Shown piece by piece: positions 8,649 to 16,560 of a stretch of DNA of 64,000 nucleotides. Below the pieces are notes generated by a model. It saw only the letters and a program-made list of their open reading frames with translations. It did no database searches and was not told the origin of the DNA. The translations under genes and the position numbers were made by a program. The DNA lies in the NCBI RefSeq assembly GCF_900078335.1, contig NZ_FKBR01000035.1, forward strand, positions 171,667 to 235,666, given 5' to 3'. This DNA is from Bordetella trematum (GTDB taxonomy: Bacteria; Pseudomonadota; Gammaproteobacteria; Burkholderiales; Burkholderiaceae_B). Position 1 is the first letter of the stretch. Each line of letters opens with the position of its first letter.

Positions 8649-9955
8649 TCAGCGTCGCAGCCACGCTGCTCGTTCTGCCCGTCATCCCGCGCCTGGCGCA
8701 GGCAGCGAGCATTCTGGCAGTGCGGACCTGGCCGGCCGATGAATACACCCGGGTCACGCTCGAACTCGACCGGGAACTCAAAGCCGAGCATTTCACCCTC
8801 GAAGCGCCGCACCGCCTGGTGGTGGATATCGAGGGTCTGACCACCAATGCCGCCCTGAACGAGCTGATCGGCAAGGTGCGTCCCGACGACCCCTACATCC
8901 AGGGCCTGCGCGTGGCGCAGAACCGGCCCAATGTGGTGCGCCTGGTGTTCGATCTGAAGCAGGCCGTCGCGCCGCAGCTCTTCACCCTCAAGCCGGTGGG
9001 CGATTACCAGTACCGCATGGTGCTGGACCTGTATCCCAAGGTGGCCCAGGATCCGCTGGTCGCCATCCTGAACAAATCCGCCGGCGCTGACGTCGATGAC
9101 CCGTTGGCCCGCGTGCTGGATGAAATCTCGCGCAACCAGCCCGTGCCCGCGCCGGCGCCGCTGGCGCGCGGCCAGCAGCCGGCCCCCGTGTTGCCCACGC
9201 CGGCGCCCAAGCCGTCCACGCCTGCGCCCGGGCGCGCCCGCCGCCGCATGCTTACCATCGCCCTGGATCCGGGGCATGGCGGCGAAGATCCGGGCGCCAT
9301 CGGCGCGTCCGGCCTGCGCGAAAAAGACGTGGTGCTGCGCATCGCACGGCGCCTGAAAACGCTGATCGACGCGCAACCGGCCATGCGTGCCTATCTGACG
9401 CGCGACGACGATTATTTCGTGCCGCTGCATGTGCGGGTCCAGAAGGCGCGCCGGGTGCGGGCCGACCTCTTCATTTCCATTCACGCGGATGCCTGGATCA
9501 AGCCCAGCGCCAATGGTTCGTCGGTGTTTGCGCTGTCCGAGCGCGGCGCCTCCAGCACCCAGGCGCGCTGGATGGCCGACAAGGAAAACGCAGCCGACCT
9601 GATCGGCGGCGTCAACCTGGGCAGCCATGACCGTCAGGTCGCCAAGGTGCTGCTGGATCTGTCGACCACCGCGCAGATCAATGATTCGCTCAAGGTCGGC
9701 ACGGCCTTCCTGGACGAAATCAAGAAGATCAACCGGCTGCACAAGAACCGGGTCGAGCAGGCTGGCTTTGCGGTGCTCAAGGCGCCTGACATCCCGTCCA
9801 TCCTGGTCGAGACGGCCTTCATCAGCAACCCGCAGGAAGAGGCGCGGCTGCGCAGCACGGCGCACCAGGACAAGCTGGCCCAGGCCATGCTGACCGGCAT
9901 CCAGCGCTATTTCACGGCCAATCCGCCGCTGGCCCGCCTGGGCGACGTCAGCTGA
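8576..9955 (+). CDS. amiC: N-acetylmuramoyl-L-alanine amidase (AmiC-type)
   Basis: A 459-residue periplasmic amidase that cleaves the peptide from N-acetylmuramic acid during cell separation. N-terminal ATRRRLIS followed by a hydrophobic stretch to AQA looks like a Tat signal, as in AmiC. An AMIN domain (about residues 45-145, LAVRTWPADEYTRVTLELDR) comes next, then a Pro/Ala linker and the Amidase_3 domain (about 222-445). Predicted zinc and catalytic residues: H234 (DPGHGGEDPGA), E249 (REKD), H303 (SIHAD) and E412 (VETAF). It overlaps tsaE by 73 bases, so the two are co-transcribed; a 13-bp hairpin follows. AmiC-type amidases are activated by EnvC/NlpD-type LytM factors, not encoded here. 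Confidence 0.95.
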   Translation: MVKRDCPSDSGAPLAPRAATRRRLISVAATLLVLPVIPRLAQAASILAVRTWPADEYTRVTLELDRELKAEHFTLEAPHRLVVDIEGLTTNAALNELIGKVRPDDPYIQGLRVAQNRPNVVRLVFDLKQAVAPQLFTLKPVGDYQYRMVLDLYPKVAQDPLVAILNKSAGADVDDPLARVLDEISRNQPVPAPAPLARGQQPAPVLPTPAPKPSTPAPGRARRRMLTIALDPGHGGEDPGAIGASGLREKDVVLRIARRLKTLIDAQPAMRAYLTRDDDYFVPLHVRVQKARRVRADLFISIHADAWIKPSANGSSVFALSERGASSTQARWMADKENAADLIGGVNLGSHDRQVAKVLLDLSTTAQINDSLKVGTAFLDEIKKINRLHKNRVEQAGFAVLKAPDIPSILVETAFISNPQEEARLRSTAHQDKLAQAMLTGIQRYFTANPPLARLGDVS

Positions 9956-9985
9956 TCCCGCCGTCGCCGGCGGCCTGAATGCACG

Positions 9986-10026
9986 AACGGCCCGCGCCCC
10001 CCTGCAAAGGAGGCGCGGGCCGTTTG
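9986..10026. terminator. Hairpin terminator shared by amiC and the LysR gene
   Basis: Stem AACGGCCCGCGCC (9986-9998) pairs exactly with GGCGCGGGCCGTT (10012-10024) around a 13-base loop. It lies between convergent genes, 30 bases after the amiC stop and 15 bases past the LysR stop, with short T and A runs at its ends. It probably works in both directions. Confidence 0.75.
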
Positions 10027-10039
10027 CATCGGGCGCGGG

Positions 10040-10921
10040 TCAATGATCCAGGTCGCGGCATTGCCGCCGCAGGCGTTCGATGAAATCGTGGCACAGCGCC
10101 GGCAGGGGGTCGCGGCTGCGGGTCAGCAGCGCGATGGGCACGCGCAGCGCCGGCTTCAGGGGGCGCAGGCTCATGCCGGGACGCAGCATCACGCGCGCCG
10201 TGATGGCATCCACGATGGCCTGTCCGCAGCCAGCCTCGACCAGGGCGCAGGCCACGTAGTGGGTCTGTACCTGGATGGCCACCGGCAGCGACAGCGCCTG
10301 GGCATCCAGCGCCATCTGCAGCGCCGCGCCCGAGGCGTCGCGCGCATCCAGCACGATGAGGGTGTCGTTGCTGAGCGCCTCCAGGCCGATCGGCCCCTGG
10401 CCGGGTTCGCGGCTCAGGTGCACCAGCTGGGTGTGGCCGAGTTCGCTGCGTGTCAGGCCCGGGAGGTCTTCGCCGGTGTCGAATGTGATGGCCAGATCGA
10501 GTTCGCGCGCCAGCAGCCCTTGCAGCAGTTCGGCGCGGTGATAGGTATGAATGTCGAAGGTCAGGCCTGGGTGATCCTCGCGGCTGGCGCGCACCGCGGC
10601 GGGCAGCAGCCCCAGGCCCAGGGCCGGCGCGCAGCCGACCCGCAGGTGCCCGTTGGGGTTCTCGCGCAGCGATGCGGCCAGGCGCCGCACGCTGTTGAGG
10701 TTCTGGCTGACGCGGCCGACCTCGGGGGCCAGTATCTCGGCCTCGCGCGTGGCGATGAGCCTGCCTTTGATGCGCTCGAAGAGCTTGAAACCCAGCTGGG
10801 CTTCGGCATGTGCCAGCAGTTTGCTGGCGGCGGGCTGCGAGATATGCAGGGCGGCCGCGGCCTCCGTGAGCGAACCGGTGCGGCGGATGGCTTCGAAAAC
10901 CTCGATATGGCGCAGGCGCAT
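10040..10921 (-). CDS. LysR-family transcriptional regulator
   Basis: A 293-residue LTTR. The HTH lies at residues 1-60 (MRLRHIEVFEAIRRTGSLTEAAAALHISQPAASKLLAHAE, then LFERIKGRL); the effector-binding domain begins near 90 (GHLRVGCAPALGLGLLPAAV). The HTH resembles the LysR/NocR/OccR branch, whose members answer to amino acids or opines. The start at 10921 is set by the HTH; the open frame extends to 11140 but that part is unlike LysR. It is divergent from ggt (start 11037), so it may regulate that gene; this is inferred from position only. Confidence 0.92.
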   Translation of the reverse strand: MRLRHIEVFEAIRRTGSLTEAAAALHISQPAASKLLAHAEAQLGFKLFERIKGRLIATREAEILAPEVGRVSQNLNSVRRLAASLRENPNGHLRVGCAPALGLGLLPAAVRASREDHPGLTFDIHTYHRAELLQGLLARELDLAITFDTGEDLPGLTRSELGHTQLVHLSREPGQGPIGLEALSNDTLIVLDARDASGAALQMALDAQALSLPVAIQVQTHYVACALVEAGCGQAIVDAITARVMLRPGMSLRPLKPALRVPIALLTRSRDPLPALCHDFIERLRRQCRDLDH

Positions 10922-11036
10922 GGCAGACACGGGAAGCAAATGATGGATTCTATGCCGGAATGCGCCGGGCTCTTTCCCGGGGCCGGCAGGCCTGCGGGAT
11001 AAGATGGGCGCTGGTACGACTCTTGGCGAGGGCATC

Positions 11037-12791
11037 ATGGCGTTTCTTTCTTTTCTGCCGGATTGCCGGCGTGCGCTGGCAAGCGGCCTGGCGGCCACCC
11101 TGCTGCTGGTCGCTGCGCCAGCCCTGGCGCAGGATCCCAACCCCGAAGCCGGCAGCGGCTACCAGGCCAAGCCGCTGGCGCTGGCGCAGCGCTACATGAT
11201 CGCCACCGCCAATCCGCTGGCCAGCCAGGCCGGCGAGGCCATTCTGGCGCGCGGCGGCAGCGCCGTGGATGCGGTGATCGCCGCCCAACTGGTGTTGAAC
11301 CTGGTCGAGCCGCAATCGTCGGGCATCGGCGGAGGGGCCTTCATGCTCCATTACGACGCCGCCGATCATGGGCTGATCGTCTACGACAGCCGCGAAACCG
11401 CGCCGGCGGCCGCCACGCCGCAACGCTTTCAGCAGGCGGGCAAGCCCGTCGCTTTCCGGCAGGCGGTCAACAATGGGCTGTCGGTGGCCACGCCGGGGCT
11501 GCTGCGCGGGCTGGCGATGGCACACGCCGATCATGGCCGTCTGCCCTGGGCCGAGCTTTTCACGCCTGCCATCACGCTCGCGGAGTCGGGGTTCGCCGTG
11601 TCGCCGCGCTTGCACGCCATGATCGGGGCGACCCCCGAGCTGGCCCGGCAGCCGGCCGCCGCGGCCTATTTTTACGGCCCTGACGGGCAGCCCTGGCCGG
11701 TCGGGCACGTGCTGCGCAATCCGGCCTTCGCCGATCTGCTCAGGCAGATCGCCGTGGGCGGGCCGGATGTTTTCTATCAGGGGGACGTGGCGCGCGATAT
11801 CGTCGCGGCGGTCGCCGCGCATCCTCAGCCGGGCGATCTCAGCCTGGCGGACCTGGCCGCTTACCATGCCGAGCGCCGTGAACCGCTCTGCGGCCGGTAT
11901 CGCGCCTATCTGCTCTGTGGCGCGCCGCCGCCCAGCAGCGGCGCGCTGGCGGTGCTGCAGATCCTTGGCCAGCTGGAGGCCTATCCCTATCTGGGGGATC
12001 CGATGTCGCTGCGCGCCGTCCACGGTTTTGCCGAGAGCGGCCGGCTGGCGTTCGCTGACCGCGACTTCTATGTGGCGGACCCCCGTTACGTCGAGGTCCC
12101 GGTGGCGGACCTGCTGGCGCCGGCTTATCTGCGCCAGCGCGGCGCTCTGATCGACCCGGCGCGCAGCATGGGCCGCGCCGAACCGGGCGACCCGGCCCGT
12201 CTGCGCGGGCAGCGCGGCGCCGGCGCGTCCCTCGATCTGCCCTCGACCACCCAGCTGGTGGCCGTGGATGCCGAGGGCAATGTGGTCTCCATGACCTCCA
12301 CCATCGAGTCTGCCTTCGGCAGCAAGATCATGGTGCGCGGGTTCCTGCTCAACAATGAAATGACCGATTTTTCCCTGCGCGATCGCGATGCGCAGGGCCG
12401 TCTGGTCGCCAACCGGATCGAGCCGGGCAAGCGCCCGCGCAGCTCCATGGCGCCGATGATCGTGTTCCAGTCGGGTCGGCCCTGGCTGGCGCTGGGCTCG
12501 CCCGGCGGCAGTGCCATCATCAACTACGTGGCCAAGACGCTGGTGGGTGTGATCGATGGCGGCCTGGACATCCAGCAGGCCATCTCGCTGCCCAATCTGG
12601 GCAGCCGCAATGGCCCGACCGAACTGGAGCGTGGCAGCGCCCTGCAGGCGCTGGTGCCCGGGCTGCAGGCGCTGGGCCATGAGGTGAAGCTGCAGGAGTT
12701 TCCCAGCGGCCTGCAGGGCATCATGATGCGCCACGGCCGCCTGGAGGGCGGGGCCGACCCGCGCCGCGAGGGCGTGGCCCTGGGGCGTTGA
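11037..12791 (+). CDS. ggt: Gamma-glutamyltransferase precursor
   Basis: A 584-residue Ntn-hydrolase that removes the gamma-glutamyl group from glutathione and similar compounds in the periplasm and self-cleaves into two subunits. Signal peptide ends at PALAQ near residue 31. Family motifs: SGIGGGAFMLHYD, PPPSSGALAVLQIL, the maturation site STTQLVAVDAEGNVVSMT, where T404 is the expected nucleophile, and SSMAPMIVF and LALGSPGGS. The start at 11037 places a GGCGAGGG just upstream and a normal signal peptide at the N-terminus; an ATG at 11004 would add 11 residues. The adjacent divergent LysR gene may control it. Its 3' end converges on the Bug gene. Confidence 0.95.
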   Translation: MAFLSFLPDCRRALASGLAATLLLVAAPALAQDPNPEAGSGYQAKPLALAQRYMIATANPLASQAGEAILARGGSAVDAVIAAQLVLNLVEPQSSGIGGGAFMLHYDAADHGLIVYDSRETAPAAATPQRFQQAGKPVAFRQAVNNGLSVATPGLLRGLAMAHADHGRLPWAELFTPAITLAESGFAVSPRLHAMIGATPELARQPAAAAYFYGPDGQPWPVGHVLRNPAFADLLRQIAVGGPDVFYQGDVARDIVAAVAAHPQPGDLSLADLAAYHAERREPLCGRYRAYLLCGAPPPSSGALAVLQILGQLEAYPYLGDPMSLRAVHGFAESGRLAFADRDFYVADPRYVEVPVADLLAPAYLRQRGALIDPARSMGRAEPGDPARLRGQRGAGASLDLPSTTQLVAVDAEGNVVSMTSTIESAFGSKIMVRGFLLNNEMTDFSLRDRDAQGRLVANRIEPGKRPRSSMAPMIVFQSGRPWLALGSPGGSAIINYVAKTLVGVIDGGLDIQQAISLPNLGSRNGPTELERGSALQALVPGLQALGHEVKLQEFPSGLQGIMMRHGRLEGGADPRREGVALGR

Positions 12792-12812
12792 GGCGGGCGG
12801 CCGCGCCCGCGA

Positions 12813-13802
12813 TCAGTCGATCGAGATATCCGCTTCGCGGATGAGCTTGCCCCACTTGTCGACCTCGGCCTCGATGAATTGCTGCAGCCCTTGCGGGCTG
12901 CGGTCGCTGGCCGGCACGATACCCTGGCGGGTCAGGGTTTCATTCACCGCGGGGGCATCCATGGCCTTGACGAAGGCCTTGTTCAGGCGCTCGACGACCT
13001 CGGGCGGCGTGTTCTTGGGCGCCACGATGCCGAAGAACACGCTGACGTCGTAGCCGGACAGGCCTTGTTCGGACAGGGTGGGCAGGTCAGGCAAGGAGGC
13101 CGATCTCTCGGCGCTGGCCAGCCCGATGGGACGCAGCTTGCCGGATTCCACGAAAGGCAGCGCGGTCAGGATATCCGTAAATGACATCGAGACCTGGCCG
13201 CCCACCAGATCGTTGAGTGCCGGGCCGGTGCCTTTGTAAGGGATGTGCAGCAGCTGCGTGTTGGCCATGCGGTTGAACAGCACGCCCGCCAGATGCGACG
13301 AGGCGCCATTGCCCGAGGAAGCGTAGCTGAGCGCATCCGGCTTTTTTTTCGCTTCGGCGATGAGTTCCTGCACATTGCTGGCCGCCACCGACGGATGCAC
13401 CACCAGGATGTTGGGCAGGTGGCCGATGCGGGTGATGGGCGTGAAACTGGTGCGCGGGTCGTAGCCCTGGTCTTTGTAGAGGCTGACGTTGATGGCCAGC
13501 GGGCCGGACGTGCCGAACAGCAAGGTATAGCCATCGGGCTTGGCGCGCGCGACGTACTCCGAGCCGATGTTGCCGCCGGCGCCACCCCGGTTTTCCACCA
13601 CCACGGTCTGCCCGAGTTCGTCCTTGAGGCCTTCGGCCAGGCGGCGCGCCATGGCGTCGGTCGGGCCGCCGGGCGGAAAGGGCACCACCAGCGTGACCGG
13701 TTTGTCCGGAAAGGCCGCATGCGCGGCGCCGCCCAGCAGGCTGGCGCCCAGCGCCGTGGTCAGGCCGAGACGGCGCAGGCAGGTGAAGAAGGATGAGGGC
13801 AT
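12813..13802 (-). CDS. Bug/TctC-family periplasmic solute-binding protein
   Basis: A 329-residue binding protein. Signal peptide to about residue 30 (ends GGAAHAAF), then FPDKPVTLVVPFPPGGPTDAMAR, VENRGGAGGNIG, KPDGYTL, LSYASSGNGASSHLAG and IPYKGTGPALNDLVGGQ. Start at 13802 with GGAG six bases upstream. It lies 58 bases downstream of the acyl-CoA dehydrogenase on the same strand, and both are divergent from a LysR gene, so this looks like a small regulated unit in which the binding protein collects an acid and the enzyme helps degrade it. No TctA/TctB genes are near. Substrate unknown. Confidence 0.93.
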   Translation of the reverse strand: MPSSFFTCLRRLGLTTALGASLLGGAAHAAFPDKPVTLVVPFPPGGPTDAMARRLAEGLKDELGQTVVVENRGGAGGNIGSEYVARAKPDGYTLLFGTSGPLAINVSLYKDQGYDPRTSFTPITRIGHLPNILVVHPSVAASNVQELIAEAKKKPDALSYASSGNGASSHLAGVLFNRMANTQLLHIPYKGTGPALNDLVGGQVSMSFTDILTALPFVESGKLRPIGLASAERSASLPDLPTLSEQGLSGYDVSVFFGIVAPKNTPPEVVERLNKAFVKAMDAPAVNETLTRQGIVPASDRSPQGLQQFIEAEVDKWGKLIREADISID

Positions 13803-13860
13803 GGTTGTCTCCGTTGTTGTGCAACCCGCAGCGGATCGAGCCGCTGCGTGGTTTTCAAAA

Positions 13861-15537
13861 TCAGGCTTGCGCCTGAATGACGCGCAGGTTGCGCGCATCG
13901 TCGTCGTCTTCGGCGGCACACGGATCGCGTGGCAGCAGACGATGACGCAGGACCTGGTCGGCCAGCAGGTTGCGGCCGGCAAGGGTATCTGTTTTGGCTT
14001 CCCAGCGCATGGCGGCCAGGGAGACGACGTGATAGAGCGCCGAGGCTGCCTGGCGCGCCAGTTCGTCGCGCTGATCGTCGGCGGCGCGTGCGGCCAGCGC
14101 AAAGGCGGCGTCGATGGCGCGATGCTGGGCGTCGGCCAGTTCGGCCGGGCAGGGCTGGCCCTCGGCCAGCAGCGACTGGACATGTTCGCGCAGGGCCGGC
14201 AGGGCGGCTTCGCGGCGGATGGCGCGCAACACGTCCAGGGCGACGATATTGCTGGTGCCTTCCCAGATCGAGCCCAGGTGCGCATCGCGCATCAGGCGCG
14301 GCTCGACCCACTCTTCGATGTAGCCGCAGCCGCCGCGAACTTCCATGGCATCGCCGGTGACCTTGCGGGCATCCCGGCAGGCACGGAACTTGATCAACGG
14401 CGTGAGGATGCGCGCCAGCGCGGGCGAGGCCTGGCCGGCTTCGGCCCGCGCCAGCGCCTGGGCGGTCTGGTACATGACGCTGCGGGCCTGTTCGGTCCAG
14501 AGCATCATCTTGGCCAGCTGTCGGCGCATGAGCGGCATGTCGATCAGGGCGCGGCCGAAGGCGCGGCGTTCGCGCGCCACGAACAGCGCCTCGGTAAGGG
14601 CGCGACGCATCAGGCCGGCGGCACGCATCCCGTTGGACAGGCGCGAGTTGTTGATCATGTCGGCCATCTGCTTGAAGCCTTTGCCGCGCTCGCCGACCAG
14701 CCAGGCGCGCGCGCCTTCCAGGCGGATTTCTCCGCTGGCCATCGAGCGCGTGCCCAGCTTGTCCTTCAGGCGCAGGATGCGATAGCTGTTGAGGCTGCCG
14801 TCGGGCAGTTCGCGCGGCAGCAGAAACAGCGACACGCCCTTCAGGCCGGGGTCGTCCTCGCTGCGCGCCAATACCATGGCGAAGCCGGCGTCCGGGTTGG
14901 AACAGAACCATTTGTCGCCGCTCAGGCGCCACATGCCGTCCTCGCCCGGCTCGGCTTCGGTGGCGGTGGCGCTCACGTCGGAGCCGGCGCCCTGTTCGGT
15001 CATGAACATGGCGCCCTGGCGCAGGGTGTCGAAATCCAGGCTGGTCACTTGCGGCACCACCTGGTCCACCAGGGCCGGATCGCCGTAGCGCTTGAGTGTG
15101 CGGGCCAGCGAATCGGTCATGCTGACCGGGCAGCACAGCCCGAATTCGGCCTGCACGAAAAGATGGCTCAGCGCATACTTGGCGGCAGCCGGCATCGGCT
15201 CGGGCCAGCCCAGCACTCCCCCGCGATGCGACAGCGCCGCCAGCCCGAACTCGCTATAGGCCAGCCGCTCCAGTTCGACATAGGCGGGGTGTTTCTCAAT
15301 GCGCGACTCATCCACGCCGCTGCGATGCCGCACCGACAGCGTGGGAGCATGGTGGTCCGCCACCATCGCCAGCTCATCCATCAGGCCGCCCGCCAGCGCG
15401 CCCAGCCGGCTCAGGTGCGGCTGCAGGTGGGCAAAGAGCGGCTGAGGCAGATACCGCGCCGCCATGGGGGCGGCATAGGGATCGGCGTCAAAGAGGTTCT
15501 GGCCCCGGGAGTCGGGGACGGCGGTGATGGTTTGCAT
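13861..15537 (-). CDS. AidB-like acyl-CoA dehydrogenase
   Basis: A 558-residue flavoprotein of the acyl-CoA dehydrogenase family, closest in layout to AidB/DNA-alkylation-response dehydrogenases, which are longer than the usual 380-400 residues. Seen: MTEQGAGSDVSATATEA near residue 180, LSGDKWFCSNPDAGFAMVLAR, KLGTRSMASGEI, INNSRLSNGMRAAG, and the C-terminal FAD-binding RGGCGYIEEWVEPRLMRDAHLGSIWEGTSNIVALD typical of this clade. Start at 15537, with GGAGGG seven bases before. First gene of a likely two-gene operon with the Bug protein; the LysR gene at 15643 is divergent. AidB proteins bind DNA, but with a binding-protein partner a catabolic role seems as likely. Confidence 0.9.
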   Translation of the reverse strand: MQTITAVPDSRGQNLFDADPYAAPMAARYLPQPLFAHLQPHLSRLGALAGGLMDELAMVADHHAPTLSVRHRSGVDESRIEKHPAYVELERLAYSEFGLAALSHRGGVLGWPEPMPAAAKYALSHLFVQAEFGLCCPVSMTDSLARTLKRYGDPALVDQVVPQVTSLDFDTLRQGAMFMTEQGAGSDVSATATEAEPGEDGMWRLSGDKWFCSNPDAGFAMVLARSEDDPGLKGVSLFLLPRELPDGSLNSYRILRLKDKLGTRSMASGEIRLEGARAWLVGERGKGFKQMADMINNSRLSNGMRAAGLMRRALTEALFVARERRAFGRALIDMPLMRRQLAKMMLWTEQARSVMYQTAQALARAEAGQASPALARILTPLIKFRACRDARKVTGDAMEVRGGCGYIEEWVEPRLMRDAHLGSIWEGTSNIVALDVLRAIRREAALPALREHVQSLLAEGQPCPAELADAQHRAIDAAFALAARAADDQRDELARQAASALYHVVSLAAMRWEAKTDTLAGRNLLADQVLRHRLLPRDPCAAEDDDDARNLRVIQAQA

Positions 15538-15642
15538 GGCGATTCCCTCCAGCATGAATGCGCGCCCATCTTCCTACCTCTTATCTATTCGACAAAATAC
15601 TGTTTTAATGTTGAACTATCCAAATTAAATATCAATACACGC
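15538..15642. promoter_or_regulatory. AT-rich divergent control region (acyl-CoA dehydrogenase / LysR)
   Basis: A 105-bp AT-rich gap between two divergent starts, the usual place for a LysR-type operator and both promoters. TTGAAC (15611-15616) followed by AT-rich sequence could serve the LysR gene. No single T-N11-A site stands out enough to name. Confidence 0.45.
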
Positions 15643-16554
15643 ATGGAACTCCGTCTGCTGCGCTATTTCATTGCCGTTGCCGAGGAGCGGCATTTCAGTC
15701 GGGCGGCGCAGCGCCTGCATATCTCTCAGCCTCCGTTGTCATACGCCATCCGCCAGCTGGAGGATCAGCTTGGCGTGCGTCTGCTGGAACGCAGCAGCCG
15801 CCACGTTGCGCTGACTCCGGCAGGGCAGGTGCTGTACGGCCAGGCGCTGGCCTTGCTGCGCCAGGCCGAAGAGGTCGGCCTGCTGGTGCAGCGGGTCGAT
15901 GCCGGGTTGCAGGGGCGTTGCCGCATCGGCTTCGTCGGCTCGATGCTGTATCGCGGGCTGCCCGATGTGCTGGCCGCCTTGCGCGCGGCCATGCCGGGCG
16001 TGGAGCAGGTGCTGCAGGAACTGAACTCCAACGATCAGATCGAGGCCTTGCGGCGCGGCGAGCTGGACCTGGGCTTCGTGCACGCCAATCCCTTGCCGCC
16101 GGAGGTGCGCGGCCTGGACCTGATGGCCGAGCCCTTCGTGGTCTGCCTGCCGCAATCGCATCCCATGGCGGGGCGGCGCAAGGTCGATCTGCGCGAGCTG
16201 GCCAAGGAAGACTTTATTTTCTTTGCCCGCGAAGCCTCGCCCAGTTACTACGAAACCGTGCTTTCGCTGTGCGTGGGCGCGGGCTTCTATCCCGCGGTGC
16301 GTCACGAGGTGCGGCATTGGCTCAGCGTGTGCGCACTGGTGTCGCAGGGTCTGGGGGTTTCCATCGTGCCGGCCTGCATGATCCGCAGCCGGCTGGCCGG
16401 CACCCGCTTTCTGAACTTCGACCACGAGGCGCGTTCGCGCAGCCAGCTCATCTGGCCGGCCCAGCAGGCCACGCCGCTGGCGGCGCGCACGCTGGAGATC
16501 GTGCGCCGCCATTTCGCCTCCCTGGGCATCGGCGCGGACGCCGAAGCCGAGTAG
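15643..16554 (+). CDS. LysR-family transcriptional regulator
   Basis: A 303-residue LTTR with the HTH at residues 1-62 (MELRLLRYFIAVAEERHFSRAAQRLHISQPPLSYAIRQLE) of the CatR/BenM/CbnR-like type, then LGVRLLERSSRHVALTPAG and a substrate-binding domain from about residue 90 (CRIGFVGSMLYRGLPDVLAALR). Members of this branch usually control degradation of aromatic or related acids. Divergent from the acyl-CoA dehydrogenase/Bug unit, which it probably controls. An open frame running far upstream (from 13540) is antisense to that unit and is not part of the gene. Ends 6 bases before the tpsB stop (convergent). Confidence 0.93.
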   Translation: MELRLLRYFIAVAEERHFSRAAQRLHISQPPLSYAIRQLEDQLGVRLLERSSRHVALTPAGQVLYGQALALLRQAEEVGLLVQRVDAGLQGRCRIGFVGSMLYRGLPDVLAALRAAMPGVEQVLQELNSNDQIEALRRGELDLGFVHANPLPPEVRGLDLMAEPFVVCLPQSHPMAGRRKVDLRELAKEDFIFFAREASPSYYETVLSLCVGAGFYPAVRHEVRHWLSVCALVSQGLGVSIVPACMIRSRLAGTRFLNFDHEARSRSQLIWPAQQATPLAARTLEIVRRHFASLGIGADAEAE

Positions 16555-16560
16555 GCGCGC

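Noticed and set aside
13540..15642. Upstream extension of the LysR frame (1004 codons in total)
   Set aside because: Antisense to the acyl-CoA dehydrogenase and Bug gene; LysR homology begins only at the ATG 15643.
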